Positions 46,966-59,135 of a stretch of 64,000 nucleotides of DNA are shown in pieces. The notes beneath the pieces were generated by a model. That model was not told the origin of the DNA, did not search any database, and was given only the letters and a program-made list of their open reading frames with translations. Source of the stretch: Theropithecus gelada (Eukaryota > Chordata > Mammalia > Primates > Cercopithecidae); NCBI RefSeq assembly GCF_003255815.1, contig NC_037673.1, positions 8,970,476 through 9,034,475 on the forward strand, read 5' to 3'. Position numbers and translations under genes: made by a program. The number at the start of each line of letters is the position of its first letter. Position 1 is the stretch's first letter.

Positions 46966-47535
46966 TTAGTTTCCTTTTGCTGTCTAATAAATGCCATAAA
47001 CCTGGAGCCCCGAAGCAATACCTATGAATTATCTCTCAATTCTCATGGGTCAGGAGTCCATTCGTGGTTTAACCAGATCCTCTGTTTAGAATCTCATTGT
47101 CCTGAGACTGAGATGTCTTTTTAGGCTTGTGATAGTCTTCTAAACTCATTGGTTGCTGGAAAAATTCAGTTCTTCGTGACTGTAGGACTGAGACCCTTTG
47201 ATGCTGGGGAATGCCCACCCCTCTCTGCCCTGTGGTTCTCTATACAAGATGGAATTTTGCTTCTTCAAAGACAACAGAAGAGCACCTGCTGTGGCCCTTT
47301 TAAAGATTCGTCTGTTAGGTCAGATTCATCCAGGATGTTGTCCCTTTTGACTAACCTATACTCAACTGATTAGGGTTCTTAATTCCATCTGCAAAATCCC
47401 CTTACTCTTACCATATAAGGTAAACTAATTATGGCCCTGCCCACACTCAAGGAGAGGGGATCATTTAGGGTATGCCCACCAGGGGGCAGAATCCTGGGGC
47501 CATGCTGGAATTCCACCCACCACACTCCGTGGCTG
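46966..47535 (-). mobile_element. MLT-class LTR, inverted relative to its neighbour
   Basis: TAGTTTCCTTTTGCTGTCTA, CAGTTCTTCGTGACTGTAGG, TAATTCCATCTGCAAAATCC and CATATAAGGTAAACTAATTA with end CCACCCACCACA fit an antisense MLT-class LTR. It directly abuts the plus-strand LTR, so the two 3' ends face each other. Subfamily uncertain. Confidence 0.5.
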
Positions 47536-47852
47536 GGCAAAGTAGCTACTGTGCCAGTTTGCCTCTGCCTGTTAATTTTTAACCAAATGCCTCAACACAG
47601 GAAAGTTAGTAAGTTTTGTCCACTGCCCTGGACATGCTCAGTATTAGATAAATAGAACATATGCAAATATAGGCACGTTCCTCTCTCTCCAATGACTGTT
47701 CCCAAGGTGTTCCCCAGCTACCCATCAACAGTCTCGAAGAGTGCTCAAACTTCACCTTATTTTCATGATCGCAGGACATAACACAGAACCCGAGGTACAT
47801 GGATTTAATCACTGTACATCTCCATGCATGTGATACGTGGTCTTACTAACAA

Positions 47853-48034
47853 ATAGATAGATAGATAGATAGACAGATAGATAGATAGACAGACAGACAG
47901 ATAGATAGATAGATAACAGATAATACATAGATGATAGATAACAGATGATGGATAAATATCAAATGATAGATAACAGATGATAGATAACAGGTAATAGATT
48001 AATAGATATTAGATAGACAGATGAGAGATAGATG
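47853..48034. repeat. (GATA)n/(GACA)n microsatellite, degenerate to the right
   Basis: ATAG and ACAG units run perfectly at the left, then break into AACAGATA and GATGATAG variants. About 180 bp; likely length-polymorphic. Confidence 0.93.
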
Positions 48035-49717
48035 CTATCTGTGCCAAATTTTTTCTCTTGATTGAATACTCTAATTCCAAATGAAAGCACACCATAATGG
48101 ATATCTAACACAATAGTCATTTGCAGTAGGCTATAAAACAGCAGCTAATACAGAATTCTGAGAGAAACTGGTAGTGACAAGGAGAAAGCAAAAGACCTTC
48201 AGTTTCATAATGTAAACTCAAACTCAGATTTGCTTGCCTGAAAAGTATCAATGTAGACACATCCTGAATGAATTATGTAGAGAAGGCAACCGTTAGGGAG
48301 TTAACAATGAGCCAGCATATAAGGAAAGATGACAATATAATTACTTCCATTCCTTTTCTATAATGGATTGAGCTGATTCAAATTCGACATATTTCATCAA
48401 TTTTTTTTTTTAACAATCGCAAGTGATGGTATTTTTCCCTTTATTTGCTAACTCAGTAATTCTTTTAGTGGGTAAAATTTTGAGGAAATCACAAATGAAA
48501 CAGACTCCCTGATCATCGGCTAATACAGACCTAAGATGTTTTTGTATAAAATGAAGAACAGTCTTCTTATTTGTTCTTGCAGTTTTTAGCTGGAAGAAGC
48601 CTACCAGCACAAAAAGGATAAGCTTTAATAAATGGCTCTCCTTGTGACAATGTACTGCACATTGCTTCAATTATAGTTCTATTCTAGTACTGGGGGAGGG
48701 AAGGATCCGTCCTGGCAGCCAGAACCCTGCCCAAAAAAATGTGATGATAACACAGGAAGGGGGCACCCCCTTAGCCAGCCAGACAAACTCTACCAGTCTG
48801 AGGCAGACTTCCCAGCAAGAAAATTCTCACATCCTCCTATTCTAATAATAGAACCAAGTAGAGGAAGGGAGGAAGAAACATCTGTGGTTGTGTGCTAAAT
48901 TCCTCAAGCCTCCAACACTTTTTGAGGCCCCTCCCTTTAATTCGAAGCATTTACACATCATTCCACAGTCTCTTTTTCCTTCCAACTATCATCTAGTATG
49001 TCTTCTACTCTAGAAAGGATTTCAAACATTTCTTGTTACAAAATGTTCCTGTGTGAAAAATGCTAGTATTTCATGATACAACTGAGTCAACTCCACAGTG
49101 CAGTGTAGGATTCTACAAACCATCTTGTTATTCTCCATAAATATACCCCTTTCCTTCTTCTGGAGAAAATCTCAATCTTCAATCACTGGGCTGTGAACCT
49201 GCCAAGACAGTGACCTCTGAGTCAGTTTGAAAGAACAAAACTGCCTAGAGCTTTCCTCCACAAAGAAACATGGGATTAATAAGAAACTCTTTAGTCTCTC
49301 AACATACTGACATCCAAATTAAACACACGGTTTAACACAAACTATAGTTGCCCTGTTAAAACTATCAGTCAAAAGACTCAAAACTAGCCAGGCCTGGTTC
49401 TTCTCTAAGCCAGACATAAATACCAGCTCACAAGTTCCCACAATATCTGTTTCTAGATACGTGATCAATCTCCCTGCCAATCATTCCTCCACAGGCAGGC
49501 AGAGGTGACTTTTGAAGCTTCAAGGATTGATCTCAGGAGCATAGCATGGAGAACACACTCTCAAGGAGATGAAAAGCCCTTCTCAAGTCATGAGGGTGAC
49601 CTCCTGTAATGACCTTGACCCAAATGTTCTGGTGATGGCTGCTTCATAGGGAGCAAAAGGAATACTGTCTTAACAATAATTTATTGTCTATTTTAAAATA
49701 AGCAGAAAAATAGATTT
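48035..49717. other. Unique intronic sequence
   Basis: No confident repeat. The 48665-49200 part is somewhat richer in GC and could be an old LTR, but I could not match it. Confidence 0.4.
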
Positions 49718-49880
49718 AGAATGTTTTTGACACAAAGTAATGATAAATGGTTGAGGTGATGCATACCCCAATTAGCCAGATTTGATCATTATACATTGTA
49801 TTTGCTTGTATCAAAATATCACAAGTGTTCCATATGTAGGTACAACTATAATGTATCCATACAACTTTTTTTTTAAAGGA
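49718..49880 (+). mobile_element. L1M-type LINE 3'-end fragment
   Basis: GGTTGAGGTGATGCATACCC, CAGATTTGATCATTATACAT, TATCAAAATATCACAAGTGT and ACTATAATGTATCCATACAA are the end of an old L1 3' UTR, before a T-rich run. Confidence 0.8.
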
Positions 49881-50515
49881 TGCTTCCACGAAAACTGAGG
49901 CAGGCTGCACTAAGTGATATTTATCTGTTTGTATAATGCTGCAGAATGCTAGGAGTTTGTTTCACCATATTGACTAAATACACTTGCTAAGATAAGGTGT
50001 AGCAATTCTATCTTTAACATTATAATAAAAAGAATTACCCAGGAGACTTCTTATGAGCCTGTATTTGATAATATGCCATGTGTATTATACATAGTTGGGT
50101 TACCTTTAACTGATTATAACAACATAAAGGCAAATTTTCAAGTAATTGCAATGTTTTCATAAGATGATTTTTAAAATTTACATTATATGCATTTTTTTTC
50201 CTACCATCGATTTTTTCCCCCAGACTCTGGTACCCCTCTATACTCTTTTTTTCTACCTCCCAGACCATATTAATACAGTTCAGCAATCATTGTTTGCTGA
50301 CTGGGCTTGACTTCCCATGTACTGCTTTGGGTAAGGCATATTTGCATGCAGACAAGTGTGGTCCTCTCGTCAGCTCACCACCTCACCGCCAGGAAACTGC
50401 CCCTTCAAGAATTGACTGACCAAGCCTGGACAGTTAACTCACTCCTCCAGTCCAAATAATATATTCCTTATTCATGTGTTTTTATTCAATCATTCATTCA
50501 TATTTTCATAATCTC
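49881..50515. other. Unique intronic sequence
   Basis: Nothing recognised. Confidence 0.4.
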
Positions 50516-50558
50516 CCCCCCTTACACACACTTATACACACATACACACACACACACG
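50516..50558. repeat. Interrupted (CA)n microsatellite
   Basis: CACACACTTATACACACATA followed by (CA)8, after a C-run. Confidence 0.9.
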
Positions 50559-51420
50559 ATGTGAAGTTTTATAATTAAGTATATTAAGACTGAAAAATGG
50601 CAAATTCATCTTGGCAAATACCCAAAGGAAAGCCCATCAGCAGAGAATAAGAAACACTGAATGATAAGATAGCTGAGAGTCCCCCGAGATCTTGGCCTTG
50701 GGCCGGGCCCCTTCGCACCTTGAACCAGAACTGGCTTTGGACTCTGATCTTTGAACACATTTCCTTTTTTAGGTGCAAGCAGAACAATTGCAAGCAAATG
50801 TTGTCCGTCACCGTTTTCCTACATGTACCCAATGCATTGAGGGAGAAAACATACACTCCTGGGGTGGCCAGGAATGCAGAGGACCAGAAGCGAATGGGTC
50901 AGTTACCCACTAACCCTCCCCCATCCACCTGCACTTCTTCCAGAGACACAGGCAACTGTGCACTTGAGCACAGACACAGGCACACACGTGCACGATGAAT
51001 ACAGACATTCATCTTTATATTAACCCAGGCAGCAGCGTGATCCAAAAAATGCCATCTATAATAACATCATCGGCTAGGGTTAGTTGAGTATCTGTTAAGT
51101 GGCTTTGGTGTCAGCAAAAGTATCAAATTCAGCTTTTAGCCATCATATAATACAATAGATATTATTCAGTGTAAACAGAATAGACACTACATCTTTTCAT
51201 ATATACATAATTCCTAAAGCTGAGTATTTCTTTGTACACGGTAATTATTTTTAGAGGAATGTAACTGAAACTTTTCCCTAAATATGATTTAAATAATAAT
51301 TTAAATGTCAAAAATATTTTAATCTTATCCATTGCAAGAATTTATAATTTATAAACCTTTAAAAATTATATTCTTCTGAAATAAATTATATCCATTTTCT
51401 AATGTTATGTCACCCTAGTA
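50559..51420. other. Unique intronic sequence
   Basis: No repeat recognised. Overlapping ORFs on both strands at 50584-50998 have no family match. Confidence 0.4.
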
Positions 51421-51632
51421 CAGGACTTGGCAAACTACAGTCAGCAGGCCAAAGCAGGCCCACCATCTATTATTATAAATAAAGTTTTATTAAAACTCAG
51501 CCATCCCTATTCATATACATACTGTCTACAGCTGGCTTTGTACCGTGATGGCAGAGTTGATTAGTCATACTGGAGATCACATGTCTCCACATTTACTATC
51601 TGGCCCTGTACAGAAAATGTTTGCAAACTCTT
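51421..51632 (+). mobile_element. hAT-type non-autonomous DNA transposon
   Basis: GGCAAACTACAGTCAGCAGG, CCAAAGCAGGCCCACCATCT, ATAAAGTTTTATTAAAACTC, ATTTACTATCTGGCCCTGTA and AAAATGTTTGCAAACTCTTG match a common hAT family from end to end. A fragment of the same family is at 34275. Confidence 0.75.
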
Positions 51633-52019
51633 GCTGTAGCCAAATATGGCAAAGTAACTTAAAAATTATTTCCCTCGAACCCTAATTTTTTAAAAATAAA
51701 ATGTCATCATGTTCAACAAAACTCAATAGTTTCTGAATATCCTTCCAAATATCCTGAATATTCTGAGTACCAGAATAGTAGATTCAGAATATTGCTGTCT
51801 TCAAAACCACTTATGGATTAAGAGAATAAGCCAGCAAATGTTTAAGATAAATGTAAAAGAGACATGTGACATATCTAAAATTAATTAAAAATACTTCCCC
51901 AAACTGGGAAAATATTAAAGCATATTTTAGGATAATTTATGAATCAATGGTTCTATAGAATTATGTGACACCATCACATAAGATAATTTGAAGAAGGCTT
52001 GACAAGACAATTATCAACA

Positions 52020-52385
52020 AAGACACGGGTGTGGAAGAGGCAAACACAAGGGTTCCCAGTGGAACCAGGGGGCCCAAAGGAACACTGGGGGATGAAGGGT
52101 CATACAGGAAGAGCCAGGTGGGTGTGGCTGCTGCGGTGTGAGGCCATGGCCACAGCCAGTCCCAGGTGACCCAGTGGCAGCCAGTGGGGGAAACTGCAGC
52201 TGGGACTTCCCTCCCCTTTCTCCCACAGGCCTTCCAAGGACCTTTTCCATGGCCCATGCAGCTGGCCATGAGAGGGCACAGGGGCATGACGGCAGTCACA
52301 GGAGCTTCCTGGCACAGAGGCAGGAATGGATGCTGGGAGGGGCAAGAGAAAATAGCCAGCAGGAGTTCACTTTCTTTCAAAGATG
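52020..52385. other. GC-rich island of unknown origin
   Basis: About 365 bp of distinctly GC-rich sequence sits in a very AT-rich intron, with sharp edges. Long ORFs are open in both directions (139 codons on the minus strand, 98 on the plus), as expected of GC-rich sequence with few stops. I did not recognise a repeat family or protein. It could be an old LTR, a retroposed mRNA piece or an unannotated exon-like island. Confidence 0.3.
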
Positions 52386-53219
52386 ATAAAACAGGAGAAA
52401 ATAAATGTGAAACTGTTCTCTACAGTGTTTATATTTCTAGCCAAGAACACTCTCATGAATGAAATTCATTTTCTAAAATTAGGGCAATGCTAAGAATAAG
52501 TCTTTTCTCCAACATTAAAATAAAAACAAATTTACCAAAAAGTGGTTGCATAATGAAGCGGCTGGAACCAAAATGTAGTCTTGGTAAGATTAAGCCCACA
52601 GTAGCGAATGTACAAGTTGTAAACTAGATCTCATTCATATCATGTTGATATTTGAAAAAAGTAGAAATGAGGACACAAAACCAAAAAAAAAGGAAAGCAT
52701 TTTTACCTCATCCTTCAAACAAAAACAAAAATATTTTTTTCTCCCCAAATGATTTTTAAATTAAATGTTTCTTTTGTCAGAAAGTGAATCCTAGCCTAGT
52801 TACATTTCCATTGATGGTTTAAGCCTATTAGAGACCGTGTTGCTCACAAAGCATATTGAATAGGTCTCTAATGGTATTTTCACAAATGTTTTTCTCCTAC
52901 ACTCTCATCAATGAGATCTGACATTTACGTCCAACCAATGTATATGTCTTCATTTATATATTATAAACACATGCAGCTGTGCATGTATAGAAGCATATTT
53001 TAACTACAGTATACATATTTTAAAATAATGATATAAAGATAAAATGATTGATATTATACAGTAAATATTATGTTATAGTCTAATTTAATGAAAGTTTTTA
53101 AACCTTAGTGCAATAATTTATGACAGAATGAATTAACATTCTGTTTCCTATATTCAACTTATATTAATTTTTAGTTTAAAAACTGCTATAACTGAAGTGG
53201 ACACCTCGAACAGATACAT
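52386..53219. other. Unique AT-rich intronic sequence
   Basis: No repeat recognised except a 10-bp inverted repeat, ATTAGAGACC/GGTCTCTAAT, at 52827-52836 and 52863-52872. Confidence 0.45.
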
Positions 53220-53230
53220 AAATCCAATTT

Positions 53231-53491
53231 CTTGGGAGGCCGAGGCAGGCAGATCACAAGGTCAGGAGATTGAGACCATCCTGGCTAACATGGTGAAACT
53301 CTGCCTCTACAAAAAAAAACACAAAAAATTAGCCGGGTGTGGTGGCAGGAGCCTGTAGTCCCAGCGACTCAGGAGGCTGAGGCAGGAGAATTGCCTGAAC
53401 CCGGGAGGCAGAGGTTGCAGGGGGGTGAGATCGCACCACTGCACTCCAGCCCGGGCGACAGAGCAAGACTCTGTCTCAAAAAAAAAAAAAA
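53231..53491 (+). mobile_element. Alu SINE, 5'-truncated, plus strand
   Basis: It starts at CTTGGGAGGCCGAGGCAGGC, lacking roughly the first 35 bases, and ends in an A-tail. Near-perfect target duplication AAATCCAATTT (53220-53230) and AAATCCATTTT (53492-53502). One of only two Alus antisense to SEMA5A. Confidence 0.93.
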
Positions 53492-53502
53492 AAATCCATT
53501 TT

Positions 53503-53864
53503 CATCATTGGCTGTTTTTAATAAATTTTGATATACTACTTTTTTGACTTTATGTACCAATCAGACAATGTTTTTTGTTGAAATTTGCCAAGAACATTTT
53601 CATCTTCACCGATGTCAAAATCTTGTGCTTAAAAATTCATCAGAAAGATTAAAAAATGAGCTTAAAGTCCACTGAAACTTGCCTTTGGGGAGTTTTAAAA
53701 AAAGGTTAAAAGTACATATAAGACATTTCAAAAGTGAATTTTCTAAATGTATGTATTTAAAAATCAGGTAAGATTGTTACTATAGTGACTGTTGAATATC
53801 ATCTTCAATAACCAAGTCACATAAGGACAGAAACCTTTTGAGGTATCTGATTTAAAAATTACTT
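53503..53864. other. Unique intronic sequence
   Basis: Nothing recognised. Confidence 0.4.
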
Positions 53865-54206
53865 TTAATTTTTTTTATTTCAATAGGTTTTTTGGAAACA
53901 GGTGATATTTGGATACATGAATAAGATTTTTAGTGGTCATTTCTGAGATTTTGGTGCACCTATCACCTGAACAGTGTACACTGAACCCAGTGTGTAGTCT
54001 TTTATCCCTCACCCCGTCCCACCCTTTCCCCTGAGTCCTTAAAGTCCATTGTACCGTTCTTATGCCTTTGAATCATTAGAGTTAAGCCTCCCCCTTAGGA
54101 GTGAGAACATACAATGTTTGGTTTTCCATTCCTGAGATACTTCACTTAGAATAATGGTTTCCAGGTCCATGTAGGTTGCTATAAATGCCATTATTTCATT
54201 CCTTTT

Positions 54207-54210
<4 letters not shown>
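53865..54210 (-). mobile_element. L1 3'-end fragment, minus strand
   Basis: ATTTCAATAGGTTTTTTGGA, TACATGAATAAGATTTTTAG, CACCTATCACCTGAACAGTG and GGTTGCTATAAATGCCATTA match a reversed L1 3' end (L1PB/L1MA age). It runs into the (TA)n tract where many L1 copies carry ATATAT. Confidence 0.85.

Positions 54211-54259
<49 letters not shown>
54211..54259. repeat. (TA)n microsatellite
   Basis: About 24 uninterrupted TA units at the end of the L1 fragment. Self-complementary and probably unstable. The Tyr/Ile run in the overlapping ORF is an artefact. Confidence 0.96.
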
Positions 54260-54261
<2 letters not shown>

Positions 54262-54639
54262 GTCTTCCTTGAGTGTCTTTTACCTCTTAAGGGTTTAAGA
54301 AGCCATTTCCTCACCCAGGGCCATATGAAAAATAAACTTCCCTTTGTTTTAATTTCCAAGCGGAAGTTATCACAAAAGTACACAAACTTAAACTTTTAAA
54401 CATGTAATCGTCAACGTTCCAGCTTTGATACTCACTGTGTGGACAATCAGTAATTGCTGCTTTTTAACAGTAGCAATAAATCTAATACATGTTATTAAAT
54501 TCTGCAGTTTGTCACCATTTTTGTGTAATTTTTCTTTCATGTCTGTTGCACTTGTGCTATTTGATCATCTAATTTCTCTTTTACTTTTCTTTCTCCTCCT
54601 CCAAAATGCAGGCTTATTTGGATCAATTATTGATCTGTG

Positions 54640-54755
54640 TCTACATATATATCTACATATATCTATTGATATGTCTATATATAAATATATATGTATATAT
54701 AATATATATACATACATATATATTTATATTTTATATATATATATATATCTCTCTC
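54640..54755. repeat. TA-rich imperfect repeat
   Basis: Mixed ATATAT, ACATAT and TTATAT units with a terminal (TA)n and (CT)n. It lies about 400 bp from the (TA)24 tract. Confidence 0.9.
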
Positions 54756-57700
54756 TAACAGCCCTATGTCCAGTATTTGAACTTGAGAAACTGTTAATCC
54801 AAATTAGTAATAATGTTTAGGCTAGAGGTGGAGGGGATATTGGGTACTTTTTGCAAAAGTGAATACACAATCAAATAAAAAATAGTAATACTGTTGGTGG
54901 CCACATTAGCTGTAACTAACACAGAGAAAAGAAATAACGAGCAATTGGTTCCTTTCTTTGTAAGATCACAATTGCAGTCCATACAGTTATCCTCCATGAT
55001 TTACCACACGGTAGTCCCTCTGCCAATAGTGGTGTAAGTGAATTGAAAACACATTAAATTTTAATGAATCATTTAATTAAAGGGAAAGGAGAGACATGAA
55101 AATGAAACAGGGAACAAAAGCTCACGTCACATACAGCAATGGGTGATCTCCAAATCTTGTCTCCCTGTCTTTGAAATAGGACCAGACAGCACTTGGCCTT
55201 CCTGCACATCATCACCTCACCTCTCAGCTCGGCTGCAGCCACTCAGGGTTTGGGACTTTAAAGTGCTGTGACTCCTTAGTGCCTCATAGGCACTAAGCCT
55301 CCAGTATAAGCCCCAGCACCCCCAACCTGCCTCACTCTATGGACTTGCACAACCATGAGCTGCTTTCCATCCACATCAGCAAAGCTGTCCAAAAATGGGG
55401 CAGGGGACCCTGGCCTTCGTTTCAAAAATCACAGTTCTGCCAGATGCCACGAGATGGATGCTAAAGCTCTGTTCCTTCCATTCCTTCCTGGATTCCCCTG
55501 CCTGCTCCTCACACAAATATGGGTGTCATGACTCTTTCATGTCAACACCTATTGTGCTGAACTCTCCACTTGGAATGTCTCAATACCCAGTGCTATCCTT
55601 ATACCTTGACAAAAAAACTCTCCCTAGATTTACTGAGCACTCTACTTGCTTAACCACTCAGAATCCAAGCACCACATGTGTCATCTGCTTTGTCCAGGGA
55701 CACTGGACTTCTAAACACTTCCCCCACGGGGAAGACAATCCACCATTGAGAGGTCTCAATGAAGAAATGGCTTCCAAACCAGCCAATAATCCAGCCCCAT
55801 TTTCAGATCTACCTGGTTCAACAATTCATTCATTCATTCCTTCATTATGTCTCTCACTCATCCACTTTCACTTGCTCTGTTTTCCTCCTTTATCCCTCTC
55901 CTTCTCTTCCACCACCAGAATTCTAAACTTGCCTTTCAAATACTCACTAGACAGTTCGACTGGAATCCTCACCATCACTCAAGATCACTAAAAAGCACAG
56001 CTTCCTGTCTTCCATCCCTACAACTGGCCTACACTTCTAGCCCCTCAAAACCCACTCTCCCTGCTACTCTCCAGTGCTTCTCGGATCAGATACACTATTT
56101 TCACAGCCCCTGTGAGGGTCCATTCCCACAAAGGCTCCAGAGCTCTAGTTTCCCAGGGTTCATGTTCAAAGCAGGGATTCCCACTCCCCCAAATCCTTAT
56201 TCTGTAAGCACAGAAAGGATTTGGGAATTTCCACTATTAAAAGTCCATTTGGGTGAATCTGATGATCCACAGATTCTAGAACTCCTACGTTCAAAAGGCA
56301 GTAAGCCTCTCCTCCTAACTGCCCTTTGTAATGCTGATGCTATTGACAGAGGCAGTGCCTAGGATTAAACTCCCCTTTGTGAGTTGGAATTCTGGTTTGC
56401 AAACCCCATCTACTTTTCAGAATTAAGTGAACAAAGAGAAAGATGAGAAACCAAATAATTCACACTGAATGTTTGAATCTTCGGCTAGGCAGAATTTGAT
56501 AGTGGTCTAGGTGGTACATGGGAGTGACTGGGGAGAAGGACAAGTAATGGGGAAGGAGGAGGAGGAGGATTTTCTGCTCTTCCGAGTTGATGGCAAAAAG
56601 TTAAAAGCATGTGAGCTGGAGCCAGGTGGTCTGAGAGCTAATCTGGAATGCACCAAGGCTAGAGATACTTGATGCTGACCTGTTTTCCTCAAGCAAAATC
56701 AGGATAAAGATGATACCCATCAAATATAAGCACTGATAAGATTAAATGGAATAATGCATGCTGAGCTCTTACCATAGAGCTGCACATAAAATAATAACTC
56801 AATATTAGCTATGATCATCATTATATGTGTAAGATTCAGGAAAATTTAACCTCTTTATTTTGTTACATATCTTCAGAGAACTACCTTGTACACATCCAGA
56901 AGACCTGAGTGGAAATCATTGTTCTCATCCAAATATCACTCAATGCTTCTTTAATTCTAGGTAGAATAATCAAAAAAGACACTTTGTCTCCATATGCCAA
57001 ATAACAGCCCCGATCGACCAGTTAAACAACCAGATAATTACTTATCAACTAAGGGGTATTTTAATGTGATGCATGATAACTAAGGACTTAAAATCACAAA
57101 CACAATCATGTTAATTCTTAAAGGGATGTGTAATTGGGGCAAGAAAATAGAGAGTTGAACCCCACAGAAGGAAAGAAATAGAATCTAAAAATATCAGTCA
57201 TTTTAAAAGTTCAAAAAAAGGCTTTTAGTGTATAAAATGTATAATTAATTTACTATCTGTATATCCATTTATAGGCTTATCATATCTTTGAGGTTGAGCT
57301 AGAAATCGTCAAATACATTAACTATATTTAACCAGCTGTGGTAAACTGTGATTTGTCAAAAACTGGTAAAACACTATTTTCTTTTTAAAGCAGCTAATGA
57401 AACGTATCTACAAGGAGTCCTCCTTGCATCAGCTGTAAGTACATGATATGACATAATTTACAACTATAAATATAAATTTTATATGTAAATAGAAAAGTCT
57501 CTGTGTTCTATCTGAAATACTGTACTTTTCACAAATGCATTGCTTAACAATTAATGTGGTCAAATCTTATAATGCCAAAATGTTTTTTAATTACGTATTT
57601 CACACCTCTATGCTCAAGCTTAATTTGGTTACCTGTTATTCTCTAATTACAAAAAGGAATCTATATTTAAGAAAGTCTTGGACCAAATATAAAACATCAT

Positions 57701-58194
57701 TCAGAAAGCAGGCTGGTCAAAAAGTAAAAGCTTTTGGTTTCTAAATTTGAGGATTTCTTTATGAAAAAATGTCTTCTGTAGTATTTTACAATTTTTAAAT
57801 TTCAGGATTTGTACAGGCAGTAATAATAGGCAGGAAAGGACGATAAGGGGAAAGAGAAACAGCATACTTCCTACAGGTGAGACATTATGCTCCAAACTGT
57901 TATCTAAAAAAAAAAAAAAAAAAAGATGTAAAAGCATCTCTTTAGGGAACTTTAATGGATTACTAAGTTACTATGGGCAGAAGCTTCTTGATCTCTTTCT
58001 GGGAGACAACCAGAGCAAAGAATGACGGGAAATAACAAAGGTGCGGTTAAAGCTCAGAGAAGAAAACCAGCATAGCTGAGCTTCCATTATGAGAAAATTA
58101 AAGGGGTGGGGAAAAGCACGAAAACAGTGTGGGATGGCGGTCACCCAAGAAAATGCAATAATAGCTGAATGTTGGAAAGTGACAAATTCAATTT
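54756..58194. other. Unique intronic sequence including the longest non-repeat ORFs
   Basis: No transposon recognised over about 3.4 kb. Two overlapping plus-strand ORFs, 198 codons (55395-55991) and 171 codons (55847-56362), lie in a C/T-rich stretch low in stops. They lack known domains and a family match, so they are not called as genes. Confidence 0.4.
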
Positions 58195-58322
58195 TAAAAA
58201 TATATATCTATATATACACAAACATATGTGTGTATATATGTGTGTATATACATATATACACACACACATAGGTATACACACATACATATGTGTATATATG
58301 TGTGTGTATATACACATATATG
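58195..58322. repeat. (TA)(TG/CA) alternating purine-pyrimidine tract
   Basis: ATATATATCTATATATACAC, then alternating GTGTATATATGTGTGTATA and CACACACATAGG units, with near-palindromic stretches. About 128 bp. Confidence 0.92.
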
Positions 58323-58395
58323 CTTTTTCCTACGTTTTTTTCCATTAACTCAAATATTCCACAAAGGGGGAATTATGCCTGCAGGAGCACAAAGC

Positions 58396-59053
58396 TATGG
58401 TGTGAATGACTGTGTCCTCTGAGAAATTCGTATGTTGAAATCCTAACCTCTCAAGGCCAGTAGGAGGTGATTAGGTCATGAGGGTGACACCTTCTGATTG
58501 AGATTAATGCCCTGATAAAAGAGGCCTCAGAGAGCTCAGTCAGTCGCCATGTCCACTAGGTGAGGACACAGAGAGAAGGTTAATTCTGTGAAGCAGAAAG
58601 TGCGCCCTCACCGGACACTGAACCTGCTGGTGCCTTGTCCTTGGACTTCCAGGCCTTCAGAACTGTGAGCAATACATTTCTGTTGTTTGTTTGTTTGTTT
58701 TTGTTTTTGAGAGAGTGTCTCGCTCCAATTGTAGGCTGGAGTGTAGTGGCATGATCTTGGCGCACTATAGCCTCAAACTCCCAGGCTCAAGTGATCCTCC
58801 CACCTCAGTCTCCCGAGTAGCTGGGACATGCCACCATGTCAAGCTAAATTTTTTTGTATTTTTAGTAAAGACAGGGCTTTCCCATGTTGCCCAGACTGGT
58901 CTTGAACTCCTGGGCTCAAGCCACCTGCCCACCTCGGCCTCTCAAATCACTGGGATTACAGGTATGAACCACCATGTCTGGCCAATTTCTATTGTTTACA
59001 AGTTACCCAACCTAGGGTATTTGGGAAAACAGCCTATATAAACTAACAGACAC
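58396..59053 (+). mobile_element. MLT1-type LTR, split by an Alu
   Basis: GTGTGAATGACTGTGTCCTC, ATGTTGAAATCCTAACCTCT, GAGGTGATTAGGTCATGAGG and CTTGGACTTCCAGGCCTTCA lead to the Alu at 58689-58984. The LTR then resumes at ACAAGTTACCCAACCTAGGG and ends about CTAACAGACA. Confidence 0.85.
58689..58984 (-). mobile_element. Old Alu (AluJ-like) inside an LTR
   Basis: Reverse-oriented diverged Alu with a (GTTT)n tail. Target duplication ATTTCTGTTGTTT (58676-58688) and ATTTCTATTGTTT (58985-58997), 12 of 13 identical; both copies are LTR sequence. Confidence 0.92.
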
Positions 59054-59135
59054 ACAAACACACATAGAGTTAAAGAATATATAGTTATAAAGTTAGGAGA
59101 CAAAAATGTCCTCTAGTCATTACAAATTATACTAA

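Noticed and set aside
47853..48034. Repeated units with short spacers, considered as a CRISPR-like array
   Set aside because: Units are 4 bp GATA/GACA with no unique spacers: a eukaryotic microsatellite.
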